Shown one piece after another: positions 9,376-18,494 of a stretch of 64,000 nucleotides of DNA (position 1 is its first letter; every line of letters begins with the position of its first letter). Position numbers and translations under genes: made by a program. This DNA is from Ectobacillus funiculus (GTDB lineage: Bacteria; Bacillota; Bacilli; Bacillales; Bacillaceae_G), in the NCBI RefSeq assembly GCF_004138295.1, contig NZ_SCFM01000025.1, forward strand, positions 40,072 through 104,071, given 5' to 3'. The notes under the pieces are model-generated. The model was not told where the DNA came from. It did not search any database and saw nothing but the letters and a program-made list of their open reading frames with translations.

Positions 9376-10271
9376 TGAACAAAATGAAATTTGATGCAGC
9401 AAACCCCGCAACCTCCCACAAATGTGGGAAAAAGCCGGTGGAGGCCTTTTTATTTATTGATCCACTTTGCATGGACTGCTGGTCAATTGAACCGCTAATT
9501 ATGAAGCTATGGCTGGAGTACGGCAACTATTTTACAATCCGGCATATCTTAACTGGGAAGGAGGAAGCAGCTGCTATTTCTCCAGCACACAAATGGAATA
9601 AACCTGCTCATATTCGATTTGTGTGGGAGAATACATCAAGCCTTCATGGTCTTTCCTGTGATGGTAAATTAAATAAGCGCCATTCCTCCTCCTCACCATA
9701 CATGACTTCCATTGCCATTAAAGCAGCAGAGCTGCAAGGAAGAAGAGCGGGCATGAAATTTCTCCGCACATTGCAGGAATCGGTGTTTTTACAAAGAGAA
9801 GCACATCCAAATAAAGAGCTATTGCTCGTTTGTGCAGAAAAAAGTGGAATTGATATGGAAGAGTTTAAACATGATTTATGTTCTATGAGTGCAACAAAGG
9901 CATTTCAATGTGATTTAAAGTTTACAAATGAAATGTATGTGACAGAAATCCCTTCTCTTATATTCTTTCATTCCAATTCTGAACAAGAGGGTTTAAAGCT
10001 ATCTGGCATGTATCCTTACGATGTATACGTGCAAGTCTTACAGGAGCTTGTACATGAAGACTTAATTCCAGAACCGTTGCCTTCTTTAGAAAAGTTTTTA
10101 CAACAATATGCTTTTACATTTGCGGATGAAATGGCTGTTATTTATAATCGGTCGCTATCAGAAGCAATGCGCGAAATGAGACAGCTTCTCTTAACAGGAA
10201 AAGCCATCCAAACGATATCAGAAAAAGAAGTATATTGGCGATACAATGTAAAAGAAAAGGACCCGGCATAG
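9375..10271 (+). CDS. spxH: ClpXP adaptor protein SpxH (YjbH)
   Basis: 298 aa with a thioredoxin-like fold related to DsbA and the N-terminal cysteine motif DPLCMDCWSIEP near residue 32. SpxH binds the regulator Spx and speeds its degradation by ClpXP; thiol stress relieves this. Spx itself is encoded at 34.0 kb in this window. Translationally coupled to yjbI. A strong terminator follows. Confidence 0.92.
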   Translation: MNKMKFDAANPATSHKCGKKPVEAFLFIDPLCMDCWSIEPLIMKLWLEYGNYFTIRHILTGKEEAAAISPAHKWNKPAHIRFVWENTSSLHGLSCDGKLNKRHSSSSPYMTSIAIKAAELQGRRAGMKFLRTLQESVFLQREAHPNKELLLVCAEKSGIDMEEFKHDLCSMSATKAFQCDLKFTNEMYVTEIPSLIFFHSNSEQEGLKLSGMYPYDVYVQVLQELVHEDLIPEPLPSLEKFLQQYAFTFADEMAVIYNRSLSEAMREMRQLLLTGKAIQTISEKEVYWRYNVKEKDPA

Positions 10272-10290
10272 TCGGGTCCTTTCTTTTACG
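10256..10290 (+). terminator. spxH terminator
   Basis: AAAGGACCCG...CGGGTCCTTT stem then T-rich run. Confidence 0.88.
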
Positions 10291-10390
10291 GCTTATAAAA
10301 ATATTAAAGGGGATGGGAGAAATTTTCACGTTCAAACAAAGGGGTATATGTTTGTTGTGAATTCGTTCACAGTTATTATACTACAACATT

Positions 10391-10514
10391 CGACTCTCTT
10401 TGACAACATTTTTAGTTGTTATTTCACAAAAACGTCACATTCTAAACCGCGCCATCCGACTCTCTTTGACAATATTCTACACTTATAATCCCGTTAAAAA
10501 TGCCACATTCTAAA
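10391..10514. repeat. Imperfect tandem duplication
   Basis: CGACTCTCTTTGACAA... ending CACATTCTAAA occurs twice (10391-10446 and 10457-10514). The two units differ mostly in the middle. Function unknown; no ORF spans it. Confidence 0.55.
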
Positions 10515-10540
10515 TCCTTTTCGCTTTGAATATACTTGAT

Positions 10541-10674
10541 TAAAGAAAATTTGCCGACTGGCGAGCCCTGCTCTTGGGCGAAGACAGAGAGGTAGTTGCA
10601 CTCACACTGTACTCCTAAAATTTCCAGATATGTCGAATTCACTTCTAGCTAGGAATTTATACTTTTTTACAGTG
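10541..10674 (+). repeat. Element A copy 3
   Basis: Full length but diverged: TAAAGAAAATTTGCCGACTGG at the left, ...TTTTTTACAGTG at the right, 28 bases before the small membrane ORF. Confidence 0.88.
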
Positions 10675-10701
10675 TAGGCGGAAAGGGGGTGGAAAAGAAC
10701 A

Positions 10702-10881
10702 TTGGGTAAATATAAGTTCTTTGGAAGTATAGCATTTTTACTTATAACATTTTCTCTCTATATTTTATCGTTATTGAAGACATTTCCCCTTGTTTTATCT
10801 ATCCCACTCTTGTTCGGAGCTATTCTGTTCTTGGTTCTCCTTATTAACGAACGCAAAAGATTTAAAGGCTTTAAGCCTTAG
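10702..10881 (+). CDS. Small membrane protein, two helices
   Basis: Short ORF of 59 aa starting with TTG after GAAAGGGGGTGG. It has two hydrophobic helices (FLLITFSLYILSLL and LLFGAILFLVLLI) and a basic tail (NERKRFKGFKP). Not recognised as a named family. Its stop TAG coincides with the left end of element A copy 4. Confidence 0.5.
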   Translation: MGKYKFFGSIAFLLITFSLYILSLLKTFPLVLSIPLLFGAILFLVLLINERKRFKGFKP

Positions 10882-10993
10882 AAAAAGCACGACTTGGGCG
10901 AAGACAGAGGCGTAGCCCTACTTATACTTTATTCCTAAAATTTCTCGCCACGTCGAATGGCCTCCCGGTTAGAAATTTAGACTTTCTTAAAGT
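10879..10993 (+). repeat. Element A copy 4 (left part shortened)
   Basis: Begins TAGAAAAAGCACGACTTGGGC, missing the first hairpin, and ends CTTTCTTAAAGT eight bases before the dps terminator stem. Its first triplet is the stop codon of the 59-aa ORF. Confidence 0.82.
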
Positions 10994-11000
10994 ATAAAAT

Positions 11001-11039
11001 GCAACAAACCCGTCAAGCTCTGCTTGACGGGTTTGTTGC
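11001..11039 (-). terminator. dps terminator
   Basis: Perfect 17-bp stem (GCAACAAACCCGTCAAG) at the dps stop codon. Confidence 0.88.
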
Positions 11040-11041
11040 GG

Positions 11042-11491
11042 TTATTTTGAAAAGGCACTTAGCATCCAAACATGCTTTTCCAATACAGTATGAATTGCTA
11101 AAAACATGTCCGCGGTTGTTTCATCTCCCGCTTCCGCTGCAATATTCATTCCTTCTTTCAACTCGGAAATTACCGTAGAATAGTCATTGACAAGAATTTG
11201 GACCATTTCTTCCGCCGTTTCATTGCTTGTACTTTCTTCAATAGTAGAAACTTCTAAGTATTCCTTCATCGTTGCAAGAGGTTGTCCCTTTAGAGCTAAA
11301 ATACGCTCAGCTAACTCATCAATATAGTTAGCAGCTTCTGTATATAATTCTTCAAACTTTGTATGCAGCGTAAAGAATTGTGGTCCTTTCACGTACCAAT
11401 GAAAATTATGCAGCTTTACATACAACACATTCCAGTTAGCCACTTGCTTGTTCAGCTCATTCACTACATTTATATCTACTTTAGTACTCAT
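11042..11491 (-). CDS. dps: Dps-family ferritin-like DNA-protection protein
   Basis: Forms dodecamers that oxidise and store iron and protect DNA from peroxide. 149 aa from ATG 11491, chosen because AAAGGTGGGAG lies just upstream; a longer frame exists but starts in an AT-rich operator-like region. Ferroxidase residues are visible in [17 protein letters not shown] and [20 protein letters not shown] Per/Fur-type box overlaps the likely transcription start. Confidence 0.92.
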   Translation of the reverse strand: MSTKVDINVVNELNKQVANWNVLYVKLHNFHWYVKGPQFFTLHTKFEELYTEAANYIDELAERILALKGQPLATMKEYLEVSTIEESTSNETAEEMVQILVNDYSTVISELKEGMNIAAEAGDETTADMFLAIHTVLEKHVWMLSAFSK

Positions 11492-11514
11492 ATAATCTCC
11501 CACCTTTTCTTTAA

Positions 11515-11529
11515 TTATAATAATTATCA
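11515..11529 (-). promoter_or_regulatory. PerR (or Fur) box of dps
   Basis: On the minus strand TGATAATTATTATAA differs at one position from the Per box TTATAATNATTATAA. It lies 24 bases upstream of the dps ATG. Confidence 0.65.
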
Positions 11530-11628
11530 TTTAATAATTATATTTAAATTATAACATGTTTTCTAAAAAACTCAAGCAATCTAGTCGTACTTTAACAACT
11601 TTAGTATTCCCTTTAAACAAAGATCATA

Positions 11629-11718
11629 TAAAGAACTCGCCGATTGGCGAGCCCTGCCCTTGGGCGAAGACGGAGGTGTAGTTGCCCTTATACTGTATTC
11701 CTCAAATTCTCCTACAGT
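11629..11718 (+). repeat. Element A copy 5 (right half deleted)
   Basis: TAAAGAACTCGCCGATTGGC... through TATACTGTATTCC, then a jump to CCTACAGTA, directly at the A-tract of the cid terminator. Confidence 0.85.
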
Positions 11719-11758
11719 AAAAAATGCCCTCCAAATCACCTGCTGGAGGGCATTTTTT
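11718..11758 (-). terminator. Terminator of the cid-like operon
   Basis: AAAAAATGCCCTCCA...TGGAGGGCATTTTTT, active in either direction. Confidence 0.85.
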
Positions 11759-11825
11759 ACGTTCTATCAGATTTTGCAGAAAGAGTACCCCCTGCTTCAA
11801 TTTCGTGAAGCATAGGGAGGGGAAT

Positions 11826-12515
11826 TCAAACAAATACACCAGCCAACAAAGGCCCAAGCAAACAAGTTAAAACGGCAGTCAGTGTCATTGTTACTGAGCC
11901 GACAACTCCTTCTCGTTCATCGCTTTTCATTGATTGCGCGACACCCATAATATGGGATGAACAACCTACACCAATTCCTTTTCCGATAAAGTTCGTTACG
12001 CCACTCCATTTTAACAGGGGCGGCCCCATCATCATTCCCGTTATCCCTGCTATCATTACGAATGCTGCTGTTAAGGATGGAATGCCGCCGATTTGCTCCG
12101 ATACACTCATCGCAACTGGCATCGTTACCGATTTAGGCAACGCAGTGAGAATCAGGCTGCTATCTGTTCCAAACATACGCGCGATGACCGCCTCACTGCT
12201 AATAGCTACAACCGTCCCTACAATCACTCCACCGCTAATCGGTACTACGTATTTCTTTAAGACACGCCGTTGTTTATACAACGGAATCGCAAAAGCAACG
12301 ATACCTGGCCCAAGAAGCTTTGTAATCCAATCCCCTCCATTCTTCATATATGCTTCATAGGGGATATGAAATATGAGCAGACATGCAATGATGAGGGCGG
12401 TCGCAGTGAGCACCGGCATTGTAAAAGGAGTAGGAACCCACTTATATAGTTGCTTGCTTACCCTATATAGCACAATCGTAAAAATGATCCAGCCAAGCGC
12501 ATACAATATATTCAA
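11826..12515 (-). CDS. LrgB/CidB family membrane protein
   Basis: 229 aa with about seven hydrophobic helices and LrgB-family motifs LTALPKSVTMPVAMSVSE and GVGCSSHIMGVAQ. CidB/LrgB proteins act with a small holin-like partner in control of murein hydrolase activity, cell lysis and export of metabolic by-products. It overlaps the upstream cidA-like gene by four bases. Whether it is the Cid or Lrg type cannot be told from sequence alone. Confidence 0.9.
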   Translation of the reverse strand: MNILYALGWIIFTIVLYRVSKQLYKWVPTPFTMPVLTATALIIACLLIFHIPYEAYMKNGGDWITKLLGPGIVAFAIPLYKQRRVLKKYVVPISGGVIVGTVVAISSEAVIARMFGTDSSLILTALPKSVTMPVAMSVSEQIGGIPSLTAAFVMIAGITGMMMGPPLLKWSGVTNFIGKGIGVGCSSHIMGVAQSMKSDEREGVVGSVTMTLTAVLTCLLGPLLAGVFV

Positions 12516-12880
12516 GATACATCCTTCTCCCTTCTCTTCGCGAGGTATTGTCCAGTATGTCCCGCAACAATAATAATTAGCAGCGTACTGATCATTGCGG
12601 TGACTAATAAGCTGCCTCCTTTTTGTATAAGAAAGGAGCCGTATTGCATTAACCCAACCGTAGACGGAAGCAATAGAAATGGCATAATTGCCACAAGCTT
12701 TTCTCCCCCTAACTCAAACCAACGCAATGGCAAAATCTTTACCGACAACAGTACAAGCAATAGGAACATCCCGATTAGGCTGCCTGGAATCGCAAGGTGA
12801 AGAGCTTGTTGAATCCCAGACCCTAGTATATAAAAAATGGATAACAGCCCTATTTGCAGTATAATAGCTACAGCCTTCAA
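12512..12880 (-). CDS. CidA/LrgA family holin-like protein
   Basis: 122 aa with four hydrophobic helices and the family motif LAIPGSLIGMFLLLVLL near residue 30, followed by a basic tail (AKRREKDVS). Overlaps the lrgB-like gene (ATGA-type), so translation is coupled. Likely oligomerises in the membrane like a holin. Confidence 0.9.
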   Translation of the reverse strand: MKAVAIILQIGLLSIFYILGSGIQQALHLAIPGSLIGMFLLLVLLSVKILPLRWFELGGEKLVAIMPFLLLPSTVGLMQYGSFLIQKGGSLLVTAMISTLLIIIVAGHTGQYLAKRREKDVS

Positions 12881-13176
12881 TTCTTTCGCCCCCTACTTTG
12901 TGAAAGTTCAAACATAAATATACCTAATCCCTCTTAACACACTTCCGTTCTGCCGCTCCTTCTCAAACAGAACATCCTGATTTTACTATCGGAGAAATGT
13001 AATATAATTTCATTATATGAAAGATATCTCGTACCGCTCTTAATTTAGTAAGTAAATCTAACAACCTTTCTTTGATTTCGGATAAAATAATGTTATAAAA
13101 TCTAACTTAATATCCAGAAAACGCCTTCAATCTTCCTGCATGTCATTCCATCAATAGCAAAGTTTTCTTACATATG
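12881..13176. other. Intergenic region upstream of cidA-like gene
   Basis: No ORF with a ribosome site. AT-rich; presumably holds the cid promoter, but no clear -35/-10 pair was found. Confidence 0.4.
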
Positions 13177-13298
13177 TAAAATCGCCAACTGGCGAGCCGT
13201 TAGGCGAAGACAGAAGCGTAGTTGCCCTTATACTTTATTCCTAAAACTTCTCGCTACGTCGAATGGTCTTCCAGCTAGAAATTTATACGTTCTTAACG
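13177..13298 (+). repeat. Element A copy 6
   Basis: TAAAATCGCCAACTGGCGAG at left, short deletion in the CCCTGCCC segment, right end TACGTTCTTAACG beside the A-tract of the DUF4097 terminator. Confidence 0.85.
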
Positions 13299-13299
13299 C

Positions 13300-13336
13300 A
13301 AAAAAACAGATGTGGTCTAGAAAGCTCCCACATCTG
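13300..13336 (-). terminator. Terminator of the padR operon
   Basis: CAGATGTGG...CCACATCTG with seven A on the plus strand (U-tract on minus). Confidence 0.8.
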
Positions 13337-13386
13337 CTCTGACTTTGATTTTTTACTAGCTTAACCGAAAATTGCTTTAGCTACTC

Positions 13387-14190
13387 TTACTTTGTCACTG
13401 TAATTCTCCCATTATTTGTTGTTAGTTTAATTACATGTGTGCCTTTGCCAATCACTGCATTACCCTCGTATTTGTCAAGGATATCAATATGCCCATTATC
13501 TACATGCACATCAAACGCCACATCCACAGGATCCTTCTCTGTTTGAATCTCGATGCTTCCATTGTTGCTGCCAAGCTGCATCGTCCGTTCTAAGTCCTTT
13601 GTGACAACAAAAATCCTTCCATTTGACGTTTTCCCTTTAATGGTTCCCTCCACATACTCTAATTGGATTTTTCCATTATCTGATTCTACATCAACAGCAT
13701 TGGCCCCAATATGCTTTAATGTAATCATTCCGTTGTTCAGCTCTGCCTTTACGTTGTTAGCATTCACTTTCTCTACTTTCACGCGTCCATTATTGCTGTC
13801 AATTTGCAGCGATTCATATACCTTTTCAGGTAAAAGTACTTTTACCGTTAGCGGCTTGAAGCGAAAATCAAAATTAAAAAGCTTGAGCTTCTGGCTTTCT
13901 AATTTAACAGCAAGGGTCGTTCCTTCTACCTCAGCAGAAAACCTCTGTTTCATATGATCATTTCCCGTGCCTGACAACGAAACTGTAGCCGCCGCATCTG
14001 TTGTTGGGAGGATTTCGATGGCTGCATTACCCGCTTCTACCTGTACCGCGGTAATGTTAGGATTATCAATCACTTTTTCTTCTGAAATAGAAGATTGCTT
14101 CTCTAGCGAACCGAATGTTATAAAAGCTCCTATTACACCAACCAACAAAAATGCTAGTGCAAGGAGAGACAATTTTTTTATATTACTCAC
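13387..14190 (-). CDS. DUF4097-family beta-helix protein, membrane anchored
   Basis: 267 aa with one N-terminal transmembrane helix (LSLLALAFLLVGVIGAFITF) and a long repetitive beta-strand region rich in SNNGRV/SNNGSI-type turns, typical of the DUF4097 (LiaG-like) adhesin fold. Probably faces outside. Last gene of a padR-DUF1700-DUF4097 operon, overlapping the previous gene by eight bases. Such triads are thought to sense envelope stress; the precise function is unknown. Confidence 0.82.
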   Translation of the reverse strand: MSNIKKLSLLALAFLLVGVIGAFITFGSLEKQSSISEEKVIDNPNITAVQVEAGNAAIEILPTTDAAATVSLSGTGNDHMKQRFSAEVEGTTLAVKLESQKLKLFNFDFRFKPLTVKVLLPEKVYESLQIDSNNGRVKVEKVNANNVKAELNNGMITLKHIGANAVDVESDNGKIQLEYVEGTIKGKTSNGRIFVVTKDLERTMQLGSNNGSIEIQTEKDPVDVAFDVHVDNGHIDILDKYEGNAVIGKGTHVIKLTTNNGRITVTK

Positions 14191-14743
14191 GTTTTAGCCC
14201 ACCCTTCACAAGTGCCATGTTAAATTTTAAATAACGTACAAACCCGCTCGTTACAGCCTTTGTTGCAAAAAACATACCAATTGCAATAAACAACCCGATT
14301 CCGCAAAGCGCACAGGATACGAACAGATCAAAAAATTCAAAGGTTTCTGGAGTAATGACTGCATTCACCAGAACAAGCAGCGGTGAGAGAACAAATGCCG
14401 CACCTACTGCCCAACCGGAAAACATGACGCCGACTAAAGCAATAAATGGCCCCATCACGATAACAAAGTTGAAAAAGCCTAATCCAATAACAGCCCATAC
14501 AGCGCGCATAATATTTCCTGCGGTCGTACTTGTTTCTACCTTCTCAAGATGGTGAGAAGCAGATAACTCTCTAGCGATTTGACTTGGAGAACCGAGGGAA
14601 GCTGTCATTTCTTCTTCTGTTTTCCCCTCTTCTCTCCCTATAGCGAAGTACTCTTCGTAATCTTGCAAAATATCCTGCCGTTCCTCTGTAGAAATTCCTT
14701 TTAAATTTCCCTCTAATTGCTTTAGAAATTGTTCCTTATTCAT
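14183..14743 (-). CDS. DUF1700/HAAS-domain membrane protein
   Basis: 186 aa. The N-terminal soluble HAAS-type domain ([40 protein letters not shown]) is followed by three or four membrane helices. HAAS domains usually partner PadR-like regulators, and this gene overlaps padR (ATGATGAATAA). Start at 14743 is chosen for spacing to GAAGGTGG; ATG 14746 and GTG 14752 are alternatives. Confidence 0.82.
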   Translation of the reverse strand: MNKEQFLKQLEGNLKGISTEERQDILQDYEEYFAIGREEGKTEEEMTASLGSPSQIARELSASHHLEKVETSTTAGNIMRAVWAVIGLGFFNFVIVMGPFIALVGVMFSGWAVGAAFVLSPLLVLVNAVITPETFEFFDLFVSCALCGIGLFIAIGMFFATKAVTSGFVRYLKFNMALVKGGLKRE

Positions 14744-15059
14744 CATAGCCACCTTCTTTAATTAATTGATTTACACCATTCGAAAATTCATTCCATTCTG
14801 CAATCAGCTCATGAAGATATGTTCTTCCTTTTTCCGTTAGCTTGTAATATTTACGCGAAGGGCCTTCTGACGATTCTTGTAAGTACGTTGTAAAGTATTC
14901 TTCTTTTGTTAATCGTCTTAACAGCGGATATACAGAGCCTTCAGATATTTCAATTTGATCTGAAATTTTCTGCACTAATTCATATCCGTAACGATCCTGC
15001 TTATCTAACAGCACAAGCACACACAATTCCAAAACACCTTTTTTAAATTGCACATTCAA
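14736..15059 (-). CDS. PadR-family transcriptional regulator
   Basis: 107 aa forming one winged-helix domain: [36 protein letters not shown] as recognition region, [13 protein letters not shown] as wing. It probably represses its own operon by binding the perfect inverted repeat found 28 bases upstream. Inducer unknown. Confidence 0.9.
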   Translation of the reverse strand: MNVQFKKGVLELCVLVLLDKQDRYGYELVQKISDQIEISEGSVYPLLRRLTKEEYFTTYLQESSEGPSRKYYKLTEKGRTYLHELIAEWNEFSNGVNQLIKEGGYDE

Positions 15060-15087
15060 TGTAAAATCACCCTATCTATTATTATTC

Positions 15088-15110
15088 AGTACTATTTATT
15101 ATATAGTACT
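15088..15110 (-). promoter_or_regulatory. Probable PadR operator
   Basis: Perfect 8-7-8 palindrome AGTACTAT...ATAGTACT just upstream of padR. PadR family members bind such ATAGTACT-like dyads. Confidence 0.7.
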
Positions 15111-15232
15111 AAGCCATGATAAATACTTCTGTGATAAAAATATATCATCCACTACTGTTCATTGCAAGGTACTTTTGTTTCTTTATTAGTTAAGATACGT
15201 TATGCATTATACTTTCTCACTTCTAAATGAGA

Positions 15233-15264
15233 AAAGGAAGACGTCTAAAATCACGCCTTCCTTT
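15233..15264 (-). terminator. pepF terminator
   Basis: AAAGGAAG...CTTCCTTT stem, beyond the partial element A copy 7. Confidence 0.75.
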
Positions 15265-15317
15265 ACACCTCTGTCTTCGCCCAAGTGCAGGGCTTGCCAG
15301 TCGGCGAGTTTTCTTTA
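15262..15317 (-). repeat. Element A copy 7 (left half only)
   Basis: Minus-strand TAAAGAAAACTCGCCGACTGG through GGCGAAGACAGAGG. Its first triplet is the pepF stop codon; the truncated side meets the pepF terminator. Confidence 0.88.
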
Positions 15318-17138
15318 TTTCTCAAACAAAAGCTGCTCAAGTTCATTTAATTTTTCTTCAAACACTTGAAGGGCTTCTTTAACAGGAGCTGGAGATGTCA
15401 TATCAACGCCCGCCTTTTTCAGCACTTCAATTGGGTAATCAGAGCTTCCTGCCTTTAAGAAATGGCCAATATATTTCTCAACAGCTGGTTCGCCCTCCTC
15501 CAAGATTTTCTTCGATAATGCCGTTGCCGCACTAAAGCCTGTTGCGTATTGATATACGTAATAATTGTAATAGAAGTGAGGAATGCGAGACCATTCTAGG
15601 CCGATTTCTTCATCAATCACAAGCGCATCGCCAAAGTACTTTTTGTTTAAATCATAGTACATGGACGTCAGTAAATCCGGCGTAAGTGCATGTCCTTCCT
15701 GCACCTTCGTATGAATTGCATGCTCAAACTCCGCAAACATCGTTTGACGGAAAACTGTGCCGCGGAAAGTTTCTAAGTAATGGTTCAGCAAGTATAAACG
15801 CTTTTTCTTGTCCTCTGTTGTTTGAAGCAGATAATCATTCAACAGTGCCTCATTGCACGTAGATGCTACCTCTGCCACGAAAATCGAGTAATCCCCGTAT
15901 ACGTATGGCTGTGTTTTACGCGTATAATAGCTGTGTACAGAATGACCAAACTCATGGGCCAGAGTGAAGAGGTTATTCACGTTATCTTGCCAATTCATTA
16001 AAATATACGGGTTCGTGCCGTATGTACCCGAGGAGTACGCACCGCTTCGTTTCCCTCTGTTTTCGTGTACATCCACCCAACGGTTTTCGTATGCTTCTTT
16101 TAAAATTGATACATATTCATCACCAAGCTTCGCAAGCGCCTTTAGCAAAATATCCTGCGCTTCCTCGTACTTAACCTCTATTTTTGCTTCCTTCACAAGC
16201 GGCGTGAACAAATCGTACATATGAAGTTCATCGAGCTCAAGGGCACGCTTACGAATCTCAATATACCTATGCAACAAAGGCAGGTGATCATTTACAGTAT
16301 TAACAAGCTGATCGTACACAGCTTCTGGGATATTATTATTACTTAGCGCAGCTTGACGCGCTGAATCATATTTGCGAACGCGAGCATAGAAGTTATTTTT
16401 CTTTACCGCTCCGCTTAATGTACTTGCAAATGTATTTTTATATTTACCATATGTGTCGTATACCGCCTGAAAAGCATCACGACGCACGCGCTGATCTTCA
16501 CTTTCTAAAAACTGAATGTAACGTCCGTGCGTGACCTCTACTTCTTCCCCATTTTCATCCTGGATAGATGGGAATTTCAAATCAGCATTATTTAGCATAC
16601 CAAATGTGTTACTAGATGAGCCTAAAACCTCTGATGCTTGCGCTAGTAACGCTTCTTCACTCTCTGATAACACGTGCGGACGCTGGCGGTTAATTTCATC
16701 AAGCGAATGTGAATACACCTTTAGCTCTTCATTTTCCTGTAAAAACGCTTGGATTTTCTCTTCTGGAACTGAAAGAATCTCTGGAACGATATAAGCCATT
16801 TCACTAGATGCCTGTGCATACAAGTTTCTTGCTCGATCGTTATACGCTTGATAGAAGGAGTTTGTTGTATCTTGATCGTATCGCATATGAGCGTATGTAT
16901 ACAGCTTACCGAGGCGCATGGTCACTTCATCCTGATATTGAAAAGCTGCAAGCAAATCATTTGCAGAATTGCCAAGCTTCCCTTTAAACTCGCCAAGCTT
17001 TGGAAGCATCTCTTTAATTTCCTGAAATTCAGCCTCCCATTGTTCATCCGTCGCAAAAATATCCTCGAGACGCCATGTCGATTCTACAGGTACTTCGTTA
17101 CGCGCTGGCAATTGCTTTGCTGTTTTTTGTTCCGCCAT
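15315..17138 (-). CDS. pepF: Oligoendopeptidase F (M3 family)
   Basis: Zinc metallopeptidase degrading short peptides in the cytoplasm. 607 aa from ATG 17138 (AAGGAGGAATCAAC before it; a TTG/ATG further upstream has no site). The M3 zinc motif HEFGH lies in TLAHEFGHSVHSYY near residue 390, with the downstream Glu in FVAEVAST. In B. subtilis overproduced PepF (YjbG) interferes with sporulation. Neighbour of coiA as in B. subtilis. The stop codon TAA is contributed by element A copy 7. Confidence 0.95.
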   Translation of the reverse strand: MAEQKTAKQLPARNEVPVESTWRLEDIFATDEQWEAEFQEIKEMLPKLGEFKGKLGNSANDLLAAFQYQDEVTMRLGKLYTYAHMRYDQDTTNSFYQAYNDRARNLYAQASSEMAYIVPEILSVPEEKIQAFLQENEELKVYSHSLDEINRQRPHVLSESEEALLAQASEVLGSSSNTFGMLNNADLKFPSIQDENGEEVEVTHGRYIQFLESEDQRVRRDAFQAVYDTYGKYKNTFASTLSGAVKKNNFYARVRKYDSARQAALSNNNIPEAVYDQLVNTVNDHLPLLHRYIEIRKRALELDELHMYDLFTPLVKEAKIEVKYEEAQDILLKALAKLGDEYVSILKEAYENRWVDVHENRGKRSGAYSSGTYGTNPYILMNWQDNVNNLFTLAHEFGHSVHSYYTRKTQPYVYGDYSIFVAEVASTCNEALLNDYLLQTTEDKKKRLYLLNHYLETFRGTVFRQTMFAEFEHAIHTKVQEGHALTPDLLTSMYYDLNKKYFGDALVIDEEIGLEWSRIPHFYYNYYVYQYATGFSAATALSKKILEEGEPAVEKYIGHFLKAGSSDYPIEVLKKAGVDMTSPAPVKEALQVFEEKLNELEQLLFEK

Positions 17139-17258
17139 GTTGATTCCTCCTTTTTTAATTAAGAGCCTGTAATAAGTATTCTCTTCTAGCTGCTTCATTC
17201 CTTCCGCACGCTTCTATTATATCCGTTTTTCGGCGGCTGATGTTGCAGACTGCTCATT

Positions 17259-18431
17259 TCAGAAAAGAAGGAGCGCATGCTTCATTGCCTCCTCATCTCT
17301 CGCAAATGCTTCCCCTTCTGTTTGCGGCACAATACTTACCTGCTTTCTTCGATATGTTTGCCCTGACACAAGTTCAATCAGATCGCTGGCGCACAAAAAA
17401 GCCATATATTCCTTTAACGTCCTTTTAAAATAGGAAAACGGATAATAAGGGAGAACACGCCTTTGAATAACACTGTGCTGTTCAACATAGCGGACGATTT
17501 GCCAAAAGGGGAGGCTCTCTCCTGCTCGCATCGGTTCAATAAGATCAAACAAAATAAGGCTTTGCCAAATGATAGCTGGCGTTTGAATCGCAAGGAGTGA
17601 GGGCAGCGGGACACCCGCTTCTGCTGGAAGACGAGACGGAGAAATTCCTTTCGTATACATGTATTGAAAAAATTCTTCGTAGCCGCGGCGCATATGTAAA
17701 AACTGGCCCATACGCCAGCGCTTTTTCTTTTGCAGCCATTGCTGCTCCAGCTGTTCAAAGGAAAAGAGGGATGGAGAAAAGATAGAAGAGATGGTGGCTG
17801 AAGATATACGATGGACAAATGTATGAGCAAATGATGTGGAAGAGGAAAACGGCAGAAGAGGAGAGCATTTGAAAAATGAAGCATGATCCGGACAGAAATA
17901 GAGAACATATGGAATTCTATTCTGTGCAAATAAAGCAGGAAAAGAAGAAAGCCGAAGCCAGTGGGCCGCATAGCGCTTATACTGGTTGCCACCCAGAATC
18001 CATAATACGCGTAAGCCCTCGCGCCAATACGAATGAGTTCGTTCCAAAAATCTTTTCGTAGGAATAGGGGAGCATTGAAACTCAACCGCTGCTTGTACAT
18101 CAGCACGAGTAAGCAGTAAATCAGGACGCTGGCGAATCGAGGGCAAATATACTTCAGGTTCCGTTAAAAAACCTTGGGTCTTAAACCAATGATACAGCAT
18201 TTCTTTTCCGGCGAGATGGTATGCTGATTCCGGCTCTAAGTCGAGCTTGCACACCATCGTACGCTTATGGGCAAAATGATATTTTTTCCTCGTGCCCAGC
18301 TTCAGCTGTACCTCACTTTCACAAACAGGGCAGAAAAACACCTCGCGTTCACGCATCTCCTGCAGCAGCTCCTTGCCAAGAGGCTGCAGTAAGTTAAGGC
18401 GTTCTCCGTTTTGTTTTAAGGCTACAAACAA
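17259..18431 (-). CDS. coiA: Competence protein CoiA
   Basis: Nuclease-like protein needed for processing of DNA after natural uptake (established for CoiA in streptococci; yjbF in B. subtilis). About 390 aa. A zinc-ribbon-like VFFCPVCESEVQLKLG near residues 33-48 is followed by HFAHK and a PD-(D/E)XK-type core (RPDLLLTRADVQAAVEFQCS). Start TTG 18431 is preferred because AGGAGT sits about nine bases before it; GTG 18440 abuts the ribosome site. Confidence 0.88.
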   Translation of the reverse strand: MFVALKQNGERLNLLQPLGKELLQEMREREVFFCPVCESEVQLKLGTRKKYHFAHKRTMVCKLDLEPESAYHLAGKEMLYHWFKTQGFLTEPEVYLPSIRQRPDLLLTRADVQAAVEFQCSPIPTKRFLERTHSYWREGLRVLWILGGNQYKRYAAHWLRLSSFPALFAQNRIPYVLYFCPDHASFFKCSPLLPFSSSTSFAHTFVHRISSATISSIFSPSLFSFEQLEQQWLQKKKRWRMGQFLHMRRGYEEFFQYMYTKGISPSRLPAEAGVPLPSLLAIQTPAIIWQSLILFDLIEPMRAGESLPFWQIVRYVEQHSVIQRRVLPYYPFSYFKRTLKEYMAFLCASDLIELVSGQTYRRKQVSIVPQTEGEAFARDEEAMKHALLLF

Positions 18432-18494
18432 AATACCCACACTCCTTTCGCTTGTTAATTTCTATAAACAAAACGAAGAGTCCTTCTTCTTTGA

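Noticed and set aside
10469..10494. TTGACA...TATAAT promoter in the second tandem unit
   Set aside because: Spacing of only about 12 bases is too short for a sigma-A promoter.
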